From contig JBAOID010000041.1 in assembly GCA_037045435.1 (NCBI GenBank), positions 159,617-223,616 on the forward strand: a stretch of DNA of 64,000 nt. Direction: 5' to 3'. The stretch is from CBDUEF01 sp018063485 (GTDB lineage: Bacteria > Pseudomonadota > Alphaproteobacteria > Rhodobacterales > Rhodobacteraceae). The notes beneath the pieces are model-generated. The model had not been told where the DNA came from. It saw only the letters and a program-made list of their open reading frames with translations, and did no database searches. This document shows, one piece after another, positions 9,735-18,543 of this stretch (its first letter is position 1; each line of letters opens with the position of its first letter). The position numbers and the translations under genes are program-made.

Positions 9735-9766
9735 AAGAAAAGAGCGGGCAAATGCCCGCTCTTTCC
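9735..9766 (-). terminator. Rho-independent terminator of the porin gene
   Basis: A 12-bp perfect stem, AAAGAGCGGGCA at 9739-9750 and TGCCCGCTCTTT at 9753-9764. On the minus strand it is followed by TTCTTTTTG. It lies about 20 bp past the porin stop. Confidence 0.85.
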
Positions 9767-9783
9767 GCCAAATGATCCTGAGA

Positions 9784-10705
9784 TCAGAAGGACATCGAAA
9801 CGCCGAGGTCGAAAGCGTCCAGATTGAAGGTATCGTTGTGGACATAGCCACCCATAACCTTGGCACCGCCGCCGAGGTCATAGGCTGCGCCCAGACCATA
9901 AGCAGCCACGCCACCGGATTCTTCACGATCAGTGTAGAAGGCGGTGATGGTCGCGGCGTTGACAGTATAGTCAACCGACAGAGCGTAGTCGGTGGCAGTG
10001 GCTGTCGCGCCGCCGAAGTCGGTTTGCACGATGCCGGCATTAATGGTGGCGGCACCGAAGACTGCCGAACCACCCAAGGTAACCTGGGTGACGCTATCGC
10101 CAACGGGCTTATCGCCTTGCTCGTAGGCCAAGCCAACCGAGTAGTTACCCATGGCATATTTCACGCCAACGCCATAGGCGTTCAACGAACCCGAAGGATT
10201 GGTTGCCGACACATAAACCGAAACATCACCAGCGTTGTACTCATAGAGCAACGACGGATCGTCCGAAGTGGCCGAGGTGCCGCTGGTCGTAACAGAACCG
10301 CCGCCGGTGCCGATATGCCAGAGTTCGTTCAACGAACCCAGGCTGGTCAAGCCAACGTAGGAGACTTGGGGAACAGCCGCACACGGCAGCGCCATCAACG
10401 TCGCCCATCGACAGTTTGCCGAAAGCGCCCGAGATGTAAACCGAACCGGCGGTGCCGTTGTTTGCGGAAAGGCCAAAGCCATTGCGGGCGTTGTCAGCGC
10501 GGAACGAAGCGCCGAAGGCCAAGCCGCCATCGGTTTCACCCGACAGGGTGAACTCGACGCGAGCACGGCTGATGAAGATCGTGTCATCACCAGCGCCGAA
10601 GTCATTGAGCAGACCCATGTAGGCCGAACCCGACAGAGCAACTTCAGCGGAAGCGAAGCCAGTCGAAGCAGCCAGGATCGTGGTAGCAAGAAGAATCTTT
10701 TTCAT
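9784..10705 (-). CDS. Gram-negative porin (frameshifted)
   Basis: Starts at ATG 10705 behind GAGGG, with a 20-residue signal peptide (MKKILLATTILAA to FASA). It reads as a 16-strand alpha-proteobacterial porin: VALSGSAYMGLLNDFG, RARVEFTLSGETDGGLAFG, GSVYISGAFGKLSMGDVDGAA, and it ends with the outer-membrane C-terminal signature DLGVSMSF with terminal Phe. One extra base in 10378-10388 splits it after GDVDGAA. The corrected length is about 306 residues, normal for the family. It forms a non-specific outer-membrane channel. A perfect 12-bp palindrome lies 86 bp upstream of the start. Confidence 0.85.
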
Positions 10706-10790
10706 AGTTTCCCTCGTTGTATCTAAGAAGGTGCGGCCCAACTCAGGGGAATCCGAATTGGGTATGCCCCTGTTTCAGCGTTTGGCGCTT

Positions 10791-10802
10791 TGATTGCAAT
10801 CA
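10791..10802. promoter_or_regulatory. Perfect 12-bp palindrome upstream of porin
   Basis: TGATTGCAATCA is its own reverse complement. It lies 86 bp upstream of the porin start, inside the 353-bp gap between the porin and the DUF3576 gene, and could be an operator. Nothing else in 10706-11058 is recognisable as a gene. Confidence 0.35.
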
Positions 10803-11058
10803 TCAACGGCACCCCAGCCACGCAAGACGGGCAAACCGGTGCAGTCTTGCCACAGTTGCCCCGCCCAAAGCCGTGACCGGCCGGAATATACCGCCTTTTG
10901 CGGCGCTTGCGGCGACGCACCCTTACTGCGGGTGGGGGAGTTTGTCCGCTTTGTCGTCGTGATACACTTGCAAAGCGTTGCAACCCCTACGCCGGAAAAG
11001 CCTTGGCACTGCCCCCACGCTCGGCTAGACAGGCGCAAAGGAACCTTTGGGGGGCCGG

Positions 11059-11610
11059 ATGCACCTTTATCGCCTGTCACGTATTGTCGCCGCAATCGGC
11101 CTCGCCTTGACGCTTGCCGCCTGCGGCGGGATTTCCAGTGGCGACTCGGGGCTTTTCCGCAAACGCGGAGCCACGATCCCCAGCGAAACCCAGTTGGACA
11201 GCAAAGCCCGTGCCGATGCGCAACGGGCGGGATTGGCCAAAGCACGTGGTGAAGACAAGCCCCGCTCGACAATCTGGGATCTGTTCTCGAATTCGGCCGA
11301 TCCGAACAAGACGGTCGAGGTCAACAAATACATCTGGGCGGCCAGTCTGGATGTATTGAACTTCCTGCCCATCGAATCGGTGGACCCGTTTACCGGCGTG
11401 ATCGTAACGGGCTACGGCGCGCCTCCGGGTGGGGGCCGCGCCTATCGCGCCACGATCTATATTCAGGACCCCGCGCTTGATGCCCGCTCGCTGAAGGTGG
11501 CGATGCAATCACGGGGCGGCGGTGCTGTTGCACCCGAGACCATTCGCGCGATCGAGGATGCCATCCTGACCCGCGCGCGTCAGTTGCGAATTCAAGACAG
11601 CAAGCTCTGA
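11059..11610 (+). CDS. DUF3576 family lipoprotein
   Basis: 183 residues from ATG 11059. A lipoprotein signal peptide ends in LTLAAC with Cys22 as the lipidation site. The body, with IWDLFSNSADPNKTVEVNKYIW, VDPFTGVIVTGYGAPP and YRATIYIQDPAL, matches the DUF3576 family found across alphaproteobacteria. Function is unknown; location is probably the periplasmic face of the outer membrane. It precedes leuS by 120 bp with a terminator between them. Confidence 0.8.
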   Translation: MHLYRLSRIVAAIGLALTLAACGGISSGDSGLFRKRGATIPSETQLDSKARADAQRAGLAKARGEDKPRSTIWDLFSNSADPNKTVEVNKYIWAASLDVLNFLPIESVDPFTGVIVTGYGAPPGGGRAYRATIYIQDPALDARSLKVAMQSRGGGAVAPETIRAIEDAILTRARQLRIQDSKL

Positions 11611-11630
11611 AACGGCTGGCAGCGATCTGA

Positions 11631-11655
11631 AAGGCGGGGGCTTTCCCCGCCTTTT
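11631..11655 (+). terminator. Rho-independent terminator after the DUF3576 gene
   Basis: AAGGCGGGG at 11631-11639 pairs with CCCCGCCTT at 11645-11653, followed by TT. It separates the DUF3576 gene from leuS. Confidence 0.7.
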
Positions 11656-11729
11656 GCACATCCAACTCGCACTGGACCCTGCCGCCGCCGCAGTGTAATT
11701 CGCGCCATGATCCTATCCAGAGGCCCAAA

Positions 11730-14366
11730 ATGTCGCGTTATGAACCCAAGCTGATTGAACAAAACTGGCAGCAGACCTGGGACAAGGCCGAGGTGTTCAA
11801 GGCGCGTCACGATCCGGCCAGGCCGAAATATTATGTGCTTGAGATGTTCCCCTATCCGTCGGGCCGCATCCACATGGGCCATGTGCGCAACTATACCATG
11901 GGCGATGTGGTGGCGCGCACCAAGGCGGCGCAAGGCTATAGCGTGTTGCATCCGATGGGCTGGGACGCCTTTGGCATGCCCGCCGAGAATGCTGCCATGG
12001 CCACCGGAGTGCATCCGGCTGTCTATACCAAAGGCAATATCGCCGAGATGAAGGCCCAGATGCGGCCTTTGGGCTTTTCCATCGACTGGAGCCGCGAATT
12101 CGCCACCTGCGATCCCGAATATTACGGCCAACAGCAATCCTTGTTCATCGACATGCTGGCCGCCGGGCTGGTCACGCGCAAATCGGCCGTGGTGAACTGG
12201 GATCCGGTCGATATGACCGTGCTGGCCAATGAACAGGTGATCGACGGCAAGGGTTGGCGTTCGGGGGCCGAAGTGGAACGGCGCGAGCTGACGCAGTGGT
12301 TCTTCAAGATCTCGACCTATTCCGAAGAGCTGTTGACGGCGCTGGACGGTCTGAAAGACTGGCCGGAAAAAGTGCGGATCATGCAGGCCAACTGGATCGG
12401 CCAAAGCCGTGGCCTGCAGTTTGCCTTTGCAACCCAGGGCGCGCCCGCCGGGTTCGAGCGGCTGGAGGTCTACACCACCCGCCCCGATACCTTGATGGGC
12501 GCCTCCTTTGCCGCCATCAGCCCCGATCACCCACTGGCCAAGGCGCTTGAGGCGAAAAACCCCGCGATTGCGGCTTTCGTGGCCGAATGCCGCAAGGGCG
12601 GCACCACGGCGGCAGCGTTGGAAACGGCCGAGAAAAAGGGCATGGACACCGGCATTACCGTGCAGCACCCGTTGGATGCCAACTGGCATCTGCCGGTCTA
12701 TATCGCCAATTTCATCCTGATGGATTACGGCACCGGCGCGATTTTCGGCTGCCCGGCGCATGACGCCCGCGATTTCGAGTTTGCAACAAAATACGGGCTT
12801 GCGATTGATCCGGTGTTCACCGCCGAAGACAGCGCCGATGCACCGCAGGCGGAAGCCTATGTGCCGATGAAATCCGAACGCGTCCGCTATATCCGCGGTT
12901 TCGCTGGCGAGTCGGTGCAAACCGGCGATCAGGCAGTTGCCGCCGCCATCGCCCATGCCGAAACCAACGGCTACGGCACCGGCGTCACCAAATACCGCCT
13001 GCGCGATTGGGGAATTTCCCGCCAACGCTATTGGGGCTGCCCGATTCCCGTCGTGCATTGCGACACTTGCGGCGTGGTGCCGGAATCCAAGGCCAACCTG
13101 CCGATCCGCCTGCCCGAGGATGTGTCTTTCGACATCCCCGGCAATCCGCTTGACCGTCATCCAACATGGCGCGATTGCGCTTGCCCGTCCTGCGGGGCCA
13201 AAGCCCGCCGCGAAACCGACACGATGGACACATTCGTCGATTCAAGCTGGTATTACGCCCGCTTCACCGCGCCCCATGCCGACACCCCCACCGATCTGGC
13301 CGAGGCGGCCTATTGGATGAACGTCGATCAGTATATCGGCGGGGTCGAGCACGCGATTTTGCACCTGCTCTACAGCCGCTTCTTCGCCCGCGCCATGCAG
13401 GCCACCGGCCATCTGCCTGCCAAGGCGATTGAGCCGTTCAACGCCCTGTTCACCCAAGGCATGGTCACGCATGAGATTTACCAGACGCGCGACGCAAATG
13501 GCCGTCCGGTCTATCATCTCCCCGAAGAGGTGACGAGTTTTGCCCTCGCCGACCGAAAGGTTACAGTGCTTGGGGATGTGCCGCCGCCCGATCCGGACAT
13601 GATCGACGATATTGACGCATGGCTTCAGGGCCTCCTCGACGAAGGCGGCTTGGTTGAGGTCATCCCTTCCGCCAAAATGTCAAAATCCAAAAAGAACGTC
13701 GTTGATCCGATGCATATCATCGACTCGTTCGGCGCCGACACCGCGCGCTGGTTCGTGATGTCCGACAGCCCGCCCGAGCGCGATGTCGAATGGACGGCCT
13801 CGGGGGCCGAGGCCGCGAACAAGCACCTCACCCGCGTCTGGGCGCTGTCCACCCGCATCGGTGACATGCCCGCAGATCACAAAGGCCAAGGCGATGATGA
13901 TCTTGCCCGCGCCACCGCCAAGGCCGCCCATGAGGTCACGCAAAGCATCGAGGGCTTTGCCTTCAATAAGGCCATCGCCAAACTGTATGAGTTCACCAAC
14001 ACGATCAGCAAAGCCAATGGCTCGACCGCAGCGATGAAACATGCGATTCGCACCTTGGCGCAATTGATGCAGCCGATGGTCCCCCATATCGCCGAATCGA
14101 TTTGGGCGGCACAGGGCGGCGCGGGCCTTTGCGCCCAAGCGCCTTGGCCCAAGGCCGATCCCGCGCTGCTGGTCGATGATACCGTCACCTTGCCGATCCA
14201 GATCAACGGCAAACGCCGGGCGGAAATCACCGTTCCGCGCGACATGGCGGCTTCCGAGATTGAAAAACTGGCGCTGGCGGAGGAAGATGTCATCAAGTTT
14301 CTGGCGGGTCAGCCCGTGAAGAAGCTGATTGTCGTTCCGGGGCGTATCATCAATGTCGTCGTTTAA
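11730..14366 (+). CDS. leuS: Leucyl-tRNA synthetase
   Basis: 878 residues, full length. Class I signatures are GRIHMGHVRN near residue 46 (HIGH) and AKMSKSKKN near 648 (KMSKS). The CP1 editing domain (about 225-420) includes TTRPDTLMGASF and FGCPAHDARDFEFATKY. The anticodon-binding and C-terminal domains follow. It charges tRNA-Leu. Its end overlaps lptE by 14 bp, and lptE overlaps holA, so the three form an operon, an arrangement common in Rhodobacterales. Confidence 0.98.
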   Translation: MSRYEPKLIEQNWQQTWDKAEVFKARHDPARPKYYVLEMFPYPSGRIHMGHVRNYTMGDVVARTKAAQGYSVLHPMGWDAFGMPAENAAMATGVHPAVYTKGNIAEMKAQMRPLGFSIDWSREFATCDPEYYGQQQSLFIDMLAAGLVTRKSAVVNWDPVDMTVLANEQVIDGKGWRSGAEVERRELTQWFFKISTYSEELLTALDGLKDWPEKVRIMQANWIGQSRGLQFAFATQGAPAGFERLEVYTTRPDTLMGASFAAISPDHPLAKALEAKNPAIAAFVAECRKGGTTAAALETAEKKGMDTGITVQHPLDANWHLPVYIANFILMDYGTGAIFGCPAHDARDFEFATKYGLAIDPVFTAEDSADAPQAEAYVPMKSERVRYIRGFAGESVQTGDQAVAAAIAHAETNGYGTGVTKYRLRDWGISRQRYWGCPIPVVHCDTCGVVPESKANLPIRLPEDVSFDIPGNPLDRHPTWRDCACPSCGAKARRETDTMDTFVDSSWYYARFTAPHADTPTDLAEAAYWMNVDQYIGGVEHAILHLLYSRFFARAMQATGHLPAKAIEPFNALFTQGMVTHEIYQTRDANGRPVYHLPEEVTSFALADRKVTVLGDVPPPDPDMIDDIDAWLQGLLDEGGLVEVIPSAKMSKSKKNVVDPMHIIDSFGADTARWFVMSDSPPERDVEWTASGAEAANKHLTRVWALSTRIGDMPADHKGQGDDDLARATAKAAHEVTQSIEGFAFNKAIAKLYEFTNTISKANGSTAAMKHAIRTLAQLMQPMVPHIAESIWAAQGGAGLCAQAPWPKADPALLVDDTVTLPIQINGKRRAEITVPRDMAASEIEKLALAEEDVIKFLAGQPVKKLIVVPGRIINVVV

Positions 14367-14841
14367 CCGCCGCTCGATCCTGCTCTTGCCGCTGGCGCTG
14401 GTCGGCTGTGGCTTTACCCCTGTCTATGGCCCGAACGGCCCGGCGCAAGGGTTGCAAGGCAGTATCCGCGTGGCCGATCCCAGCGACAAGAACGCCTTCG
14501 ATCTGGTCGAGCGGCTGGAAGAACGTCTTGGCCGCCCCAATGCCGACCGCTTTGATCTGACCTACACGATCAAAACCGAGCCTTTCGGCGTCGGCATCAC
14601 CCCCGATAACGCCATCACCCGCTATAACCTGACGGGCAAGATTGATTGGCAACTGACCGAACGCGCCACCGGCACCCGCATGACTGGCGGCACAGTCGAC
14701 AGTTTCACCTCTTACTCCGCCACCGGCTCTACAGTCGCAGGTCTTGCCGCCGAGGAAGACGCCTATCTGCGCCTGATGCGCCTTCTGGCCGATCAGATCG
14801 TCTCGCGCCTGCTTGCCACTTCGGGTGCTTGGGCGAAATGA
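14353..14841 (+). CDS. lptE: LPS-assembly lipoprotein LptE
   Basis: 162 residues from ATG 14353, inside the 3' end of leuS. The signal peptide RRSILLLPLALVGC gives lipidated Cys19, then GFTPVYGPNG, a standard LptE beginning. The body (ERLEERLGRPNADRFDLTY, NLTGKIDWQLTERATG) fits the family. LptE plugs the LptD barrel and helps place lipopolysaccharide in the outer leaflet. An upstream in-frame start at 14329 would bury the signal peptide and is rejected. The stop overlaps holA as ATGA. Confidence 0.9.
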   Translation: MSSFNRRSILLLPLALVGCGFTPVYGPNGPAQGLQGSIRVADPSDKNAFDLVERLEERLGRPNADRFDLTYTIKTEPFGVGITPDNAITRYNLTGKIDWQLTERATGTRMTGGTVDSFTSYSATGSTVAGLAAEEDAYLRLMRLLADQIVSRLLATSGAWAK

Positions 14842-15854
14842 AACTGGCTGGGGCCGAGGCCAATCGCGCCATTGCCAAACCCGATCCCGCCGTCGCCGGG
14901 TTGCTGATCTTTGGTGCCGATCCGATGCGGGTGGCGCTCAAACGCCAAGAGGCGATTGCCGCCATCATCGGCCCGCAAGGCGAAGGCGAAATGCGCCTGA
15001 CCCGCATCGCCGCCGCCGATCTGCGCAAGGACGCGGCCCTTCTGAACGATGCCACCCGCGAAACCGGCTTTTTCCCCGGTCCGCGTGTGGTGTTTGTCGA
15101 AGATGCCACTGATGGGCTGACCGAAACCCTTGGCCTTGCCCTGAAAGACTGGCAGCAAGGCGACGCCAAGATCATCGTGACGGCTGGCGGATTGACCGGG
15201 AAATCGGCCCTGAAAACCCTGTTTGAAAAGCACCTTCGGGCGGGCTGCATCGGCCTTTACGACAACCCACCCACTCGCGAGGAGATTGAGACCGAACTCG
15301 CCAAGGCCGGTTTGAAACAGATCGAGCCTTCGGCCATGGCCGATCTGTCGGCCCTTGCCCGCGACATCGACCCCGGTGATTTTCGCCAGACGCTTGAAAA
15401 GATTTCGCTTTATAAATTTCGCGACACATCGCCCCTGACTTCAGCCGAAGTTGCCGCACTCGCCCCCGCCACCATCGAGGCCGAAGTGGATGATCTTCTC
15501 CACGCGGTTGCGAACCGCGATGCAGTTGCCATCGGCCCGCTGATGCGCCGCCTTGAAGGTCAGGGGGTTTATCCTGTGACCCTGTGTATCGGGGCCCTGC
15601 GCCATTTTCGCAGCCTGCATATCGCCAACACCGACTCGGGCGGCATCGCTGCGGGGCTGATGAAAGCGCGCGCTTTCGGCCCGCGGCGCGACGCGATGCA
15701 GCGACAGGCGCAAAACTGGACAACTGCACAATTGGAGACGGCGCTGGCGGAACTCGTCGAAACCGATCTGAGCCTGCGCTCTGCCTCACGCGCGCCCGCC
15801 ATGGCGGTGATCGAACGCAGCCTTTTGCGTATCGCCATGTCGAAACGCCGGTAG
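14838..15854 (+). CDS. holA: DNA polymerase III delta subunit
   Basis: 338 residues from ATG 14838, overlapping the lptE stop by four bases. Features are VAGLLIFGADPMRVALKRQEAI at the start (clamp-loader ATPase fold without a working P-loop), FFPGPRVVFVEDATDG, and the collar region IGALRHFRSLHIA. Delta opens the beta clamp in the replisome clamp loader. Length and gene order after leuS-lptE agree with the assignment. Confidence 0.92.
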   Translation: MKLAGAEANRAIAKPDPAVAGLLIFGADPMRVALKRQEAIAAIIGPQGEGEMRLTRIAAADLRKDAALLNDATRETGFFPGPRVVFVEDATDGLTETLGLALKDWQQGDAKIIVTAGGLTGKSALKTLFEKHLRAGCIGLYDNPPTREEIETELAKAGLKQIEPSAMADLSALARDIDPGDFRQTLEKISLYKFRDTSPLTSAEVAALAPATIEAEVDDLLHAVANRDAVAIGPLMRRLEGQGVYPVTLCIGALRHFRSLHIANTDSGGIAAGLMKARAFGPRRDAMQRQAQNWTTAQLETALAELVETDLSLRSASRAPAMAVIERSLLRIAMSKRR

Positions 15855-15947
15855 GAGCGCCATGCTCCCCCCGATCAGCGCCCCACATTCCCGAGCGACA
15901 CCCGCGCTTTGCAGGTTTGAAAAGCACGAAACACCCGGCAATCCTCA

Positions 15948-16331
15948 ATGCATCCTGACACCATCCAAGCCACAGCCCATGGAATGAACAAACCACCCTC
16001 CGATCTTGGCCATTTCCTTGGCCCACTCATCAAACTGGCTCTGCGCTTTCCAGAGGTTGAAGGCGTGGTGATTTGGGCACAGGGCAGCACTTGGCACGCG
16101 CAGGACGATACCACGGAATTGCTGGATGCCGAGGAAATCGCCTTTTATGCTGAAGGCCTTTTACTGGAGGGTTTCGGTCTGGTCTGGCAGGCCATGGCTT
16201 CAAGAGAGACCCCGGCACGCCCCGAAACGATATTGCTGTTCTTTTGGCGAGGCACTCAGCCCTCCGAACCCCTGCAATTGGACCCGGATTGGATCGTTCT
16301 GCAATCGGGGCAATGGCAGCCACCTGAATGA
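15948..16331 (+). CDS. Small hypothetical protein upstream of HPP-CBS gene
   Basis: 127 residues from ATG 15948, or 115 from ATG 15984 (MNKPPSDLG); neither has a strong ribosome-binding site. The sequence is acidic and soluble, with WAQGSTWHAQDDTTELLDAEE and ILLFFWRGTQPSEP, and no membrane segment or signal peptide. I do not recognise a family. Its stop overlaps the next start as ATGA, so it is translationally coupled to the HPP membrane protein and probably works with it. Confidence 0.6.
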   Translation: MHPDTIQATAHGMNKPPSDLGHFLGPLIKLALRFPEVEGVVIWAQGSTWHAQDDTTELLDAEEIAFYAEGLLLEGFGLVWQAMASRETPARPETILLFFWRGTQPSEPLQLDPDWIVLQSGQWQPPE

Positions 16332-17428
16332 ACCGCGCTCGGAAACTCGCCCATGCCTTTGGCCCTGCGATGCACCGCCCCAAAGGCATCGACATCTGGC
16401 GCGCGGGCCTTGGGGCTGGGCTGGGGTTGTTTGTGACCGGGGCAGTCCTGTGGTTTCTGGGGCAGGGGCAGGGCAAGACGCTGTTGTCACACACCTTCCT
16501 GATTGCGCCCTTCGGGGCCACCACCTTTCTGATCTTTGCCGTTCCGTCCAGCCCGATGGCACAACCGTGGTCGTCAGTCGTGGGCAATGGCGCGGCGGCA
16601 CTGGTGGCTGTCGCCTTGTTGCAATGCGGCCTGCCACAACTGGCCGCAGCGGCTATTGCCGTCACCTTGGGTATCCTTGCCATGGCAGCCTTGCGCGCCA
16701 TGCACCCGCCCGGCGGAGCCGTGGCCCTGGCCACCGTGCTGGCCGCCTCGCCAGACCATCTGCCCGGCCTGACCTATGTATTCTCTTCGGTCGTGCTGGG
16801 CACTTCTTGCCTTGTTCTGGCGGGAATCGGCTGGAACCATGCGACGGGCCGGAAATACCCGTTCCGCCAACCCGCCGAGGCCCCGCATCCACATGGCACC
16901 TCCGATGCCACACCCGAACGCCGTCTTGCCCCCTCGCCCGAGGTGCTGGCCTCAGCGCTTGATCGCTTGCGCCTGTCGGCCAACCTTGGCGTCGAAGACC
17001 TGGCCCGTCTGATCGACATTGCCGAAGCCAAATCTGCCGCCCAGAATGCCGGGCCAATGACGGCGGAAAGAATGATGTCTCATGATCTGATCACGGTCAG
17101 CCCGCATACCCTGCTTCCCGATCTGGCCCGCGAGTTCCGTATCCATCGCTTCAAATCCCTGCCGATCCGGCACCCTGACGGCAGCTATGGCGGGCTGGTG
17201 CCGCAATCGGCCCTGATCGGACGATCTGACGCAGACGTTACTGCCGAAATGCTTGCCGATCCGAACCTTTCAACAGCACGACGCGGTACCAACCTTGGCG
17301 AAATGATGCAACTCCTGGCCGATGGCCACCAACAAAGCGTGCCTGTGGTGGAAAATGGCCAATTGGTCGGTCTTGTAACCCGCTCGGATCTGATTGCCAT
17401 CCTCGCCAGCCACCTGCGGCAAAGCTGA
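16328..17428 (+). CDS. HPP family membrane protein with two CBS domains
   Basis: 366 residues. The N-terminal half (about 20-180) has four hydrophobic segments and the HPP hallmarks SSPMAQPWSSVVGN and RAMHPPGGAVALA. The C-terminal half (about 240-362) holds two CBS domains, MMSHDLITVSPHTLLPDLAREF and LADGHQQSVPVVENGQLVGL, which usually bind adenine nucleotides and gate the membrane part. HPP relatives have been linked to nitrite transport in plants and cyanobacteria; the ligand here is unknown. It is coupled to the preceding small gene. Confidence 0.8.
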   Translation: MNRARKLAHAFGPAMHRPKGIDIWRAGLGAGLGLFVTGAVLWFLGQGQGKTLLSHTFLIAPFGATTFLIFAVPSSPMAQPWSSVVGNGAAALVAVALLQCGLPQLAAAAIAVTLGILAMAALRAMHPPGGAVALATVLAASPDHLPGLTYVFSSVVLGTSCLVLAGIGWNHATGRKYPFRQPAEAPHPHGTSDATPERRLAPSPEVLASALDRLRLSANLGVEDLARLIDIAEAKSAAQNAGPMTAERMMSHDLITVSPHTLLPDLAREFRIHRFKSLPIRHPDGSYGGLVPQSALIGRSDADVTAEMLADPNLSTARRGTNLGEMMQLLADGHQQSVPVVENGQLVGLVTRSDLIAILASHLRQS

Positions 17429-17454
17429 GGCAGGCGCCTTTTGCCGCGCAGCCG

Positions 17455-17909
17455 ACCGATGCTCGCGGATCACAACGGCGGCCCCTCGCACCTGATCTGG
17501 GCCCAAGTGGCCAAACCAGAAATCGTCAACACGATCTTGCCCGGCGCCAAGCGGATCGACAGCAACACATGACGATCCGTGTCATCGCACAGATGCCGGG
17601 CCGCGATCGCCCGAGGAATGCCGCACCCCTGTGATCGGGGAAATAGCGGCTGGCCAACCATGTTCAGGTCAAAATAGCCAACGGGATCAACATCAGCGGG
17701 ATATCGTCCCGCAGGCCACCGCCACCGGTCACTGCGCCAAACCGCCGATGCGCCTCGTCGGCCAGAAAGGCGAAGGCCGCCAAAGCACCCACCCAGAACA
17801 CCAGCCGCGACTGCCAAGTTTTGGCGACACCATCAAAGCGCGAGACCGCCGCAGCATACCCATGCGCAAAACCCCGCACCTGACGTGGTGCTGCCTCAGT
17901 TGCCATCAA
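17455..17909 (-). pseudogene. ClC-type chloride channel remnant (N-terminal part only)
   Basis: From ATG 17909 the frame gives a basic N-terminus and a membrane segment (LVFWVGALAAFAFLADEAHR), then LMLIPLAILT and an in-frame TGA. Read-through gives TWLASRYFP. After an apparent one-base deletion near 17640 the text continues as QGCGIPRAIAARH, APGKIVLTISGLA and CEGPP, which match the ClC blocks GSGIPQ, GKI-LT--GLA and GREGP. After this point similarity stops at the convergent HPP gene. Only about a quarter of a normal ClC is left, and the Arg-Glu-Gly-Pro block reads Cys-Glu-Gly-Pro. A decayed, truncated gene; family identification rests on these motifs alone. Confidence 0.6.
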
Positions 17910-18034
17910 TGGCCCCTCCTGGTCCGCTTCGGATGCGCCCTGGGATCACGGTTTCAACCCTGAACACGGCCTTTTGCAACCAATTGCCGAAAAGTCCGCT
18001 TGCCAAGCCGGATTCATTGTGACGATCTGGCCGC

Positions 18035-18481
18035 ATGAGCCAGATTTATCAAACACTCCACACCGCCTGCGCCGCCCAAGGTGCGCGCTTGTTCACCGTC
18101 ACAATTCTGGACGTCGCGCATGATCTTACGCGTCGGGCTTACAGTTCCCATCCGGTGGAATATCCGGTATCGGGCACCAAGCCGCTTACCCATGACGGCT
18201 GGCATGATCATTGCATCACCGGGCAGCAGACCTTTGTGGCCAACACCACGCCGGAATTTGCGAAATATTTCTTTGATCACGCCCTGATCAGCTCACTTGG
18301 TCTGGGCTCGGTCATCAATATCCCGATCATCTCGGATGATACTGTCATCGGCACGGTCAACATCCTTGGCGAAGAACACCATTTCACACCCGCCAGACTG
18401 CAATGCTATCAAGAGCTTGCCAAAATCCATCACAAGGCTCTGGTCGAGGAAATGAGTCAGGCCGGGGCAAAATCTGCCTAG
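18035..18481 (+). CDS. GAF domain-containing protein
   Basis: 148 residues, a single GAF-like domain: RLFTVTILDVAHDLTRRAYSS, WHDHCITGQQTFVA, ISSLGLGSVINIPII and VIGTVNILGEEHHF. Standalone GAF proteins of this size sense small molecules or oxidation state; no output domain is present. The ATG at 18035 is the only reasonable start. The next gene begins 62 bp downstream on the same strand. Confidence 0.75.
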   Translation: MSQIYQTLHTACAAQGARLFTVTILDVAHDLTRRAYSSHPVEYPVSGTKPLTHDGWHDHCITGQQTFVANTTPEFAKYFFDHALISSLGLGSVINIPIISDDTVIGTVNILGEEHHFTPARLQCYQELAKIHHKALVEEMSQAGAKSA

Positions 18482-18543
18482 GTTTACACCAAAAGGCGCG
18501 GCCCCGAACCGGGTCGGCCCTTGGCCCTGCACAGAGGCATCGA

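Noticed and set aside
9475..10551. A plus-strand open frame running from the sulfotransferase end across the porin
   Set aside because: It is out of frame with the sulfotransferase and antisense to the porin, crosses two terminators and has no family features.
11592..13160. A 522-codon open frame on the strand opposite leuS
   Set aside because: It is the antisense shadow of a GC-rich gene with strong codon bias; the residue text is His/Gly/Arg-rich with no family features, and leuS is unmistakable.
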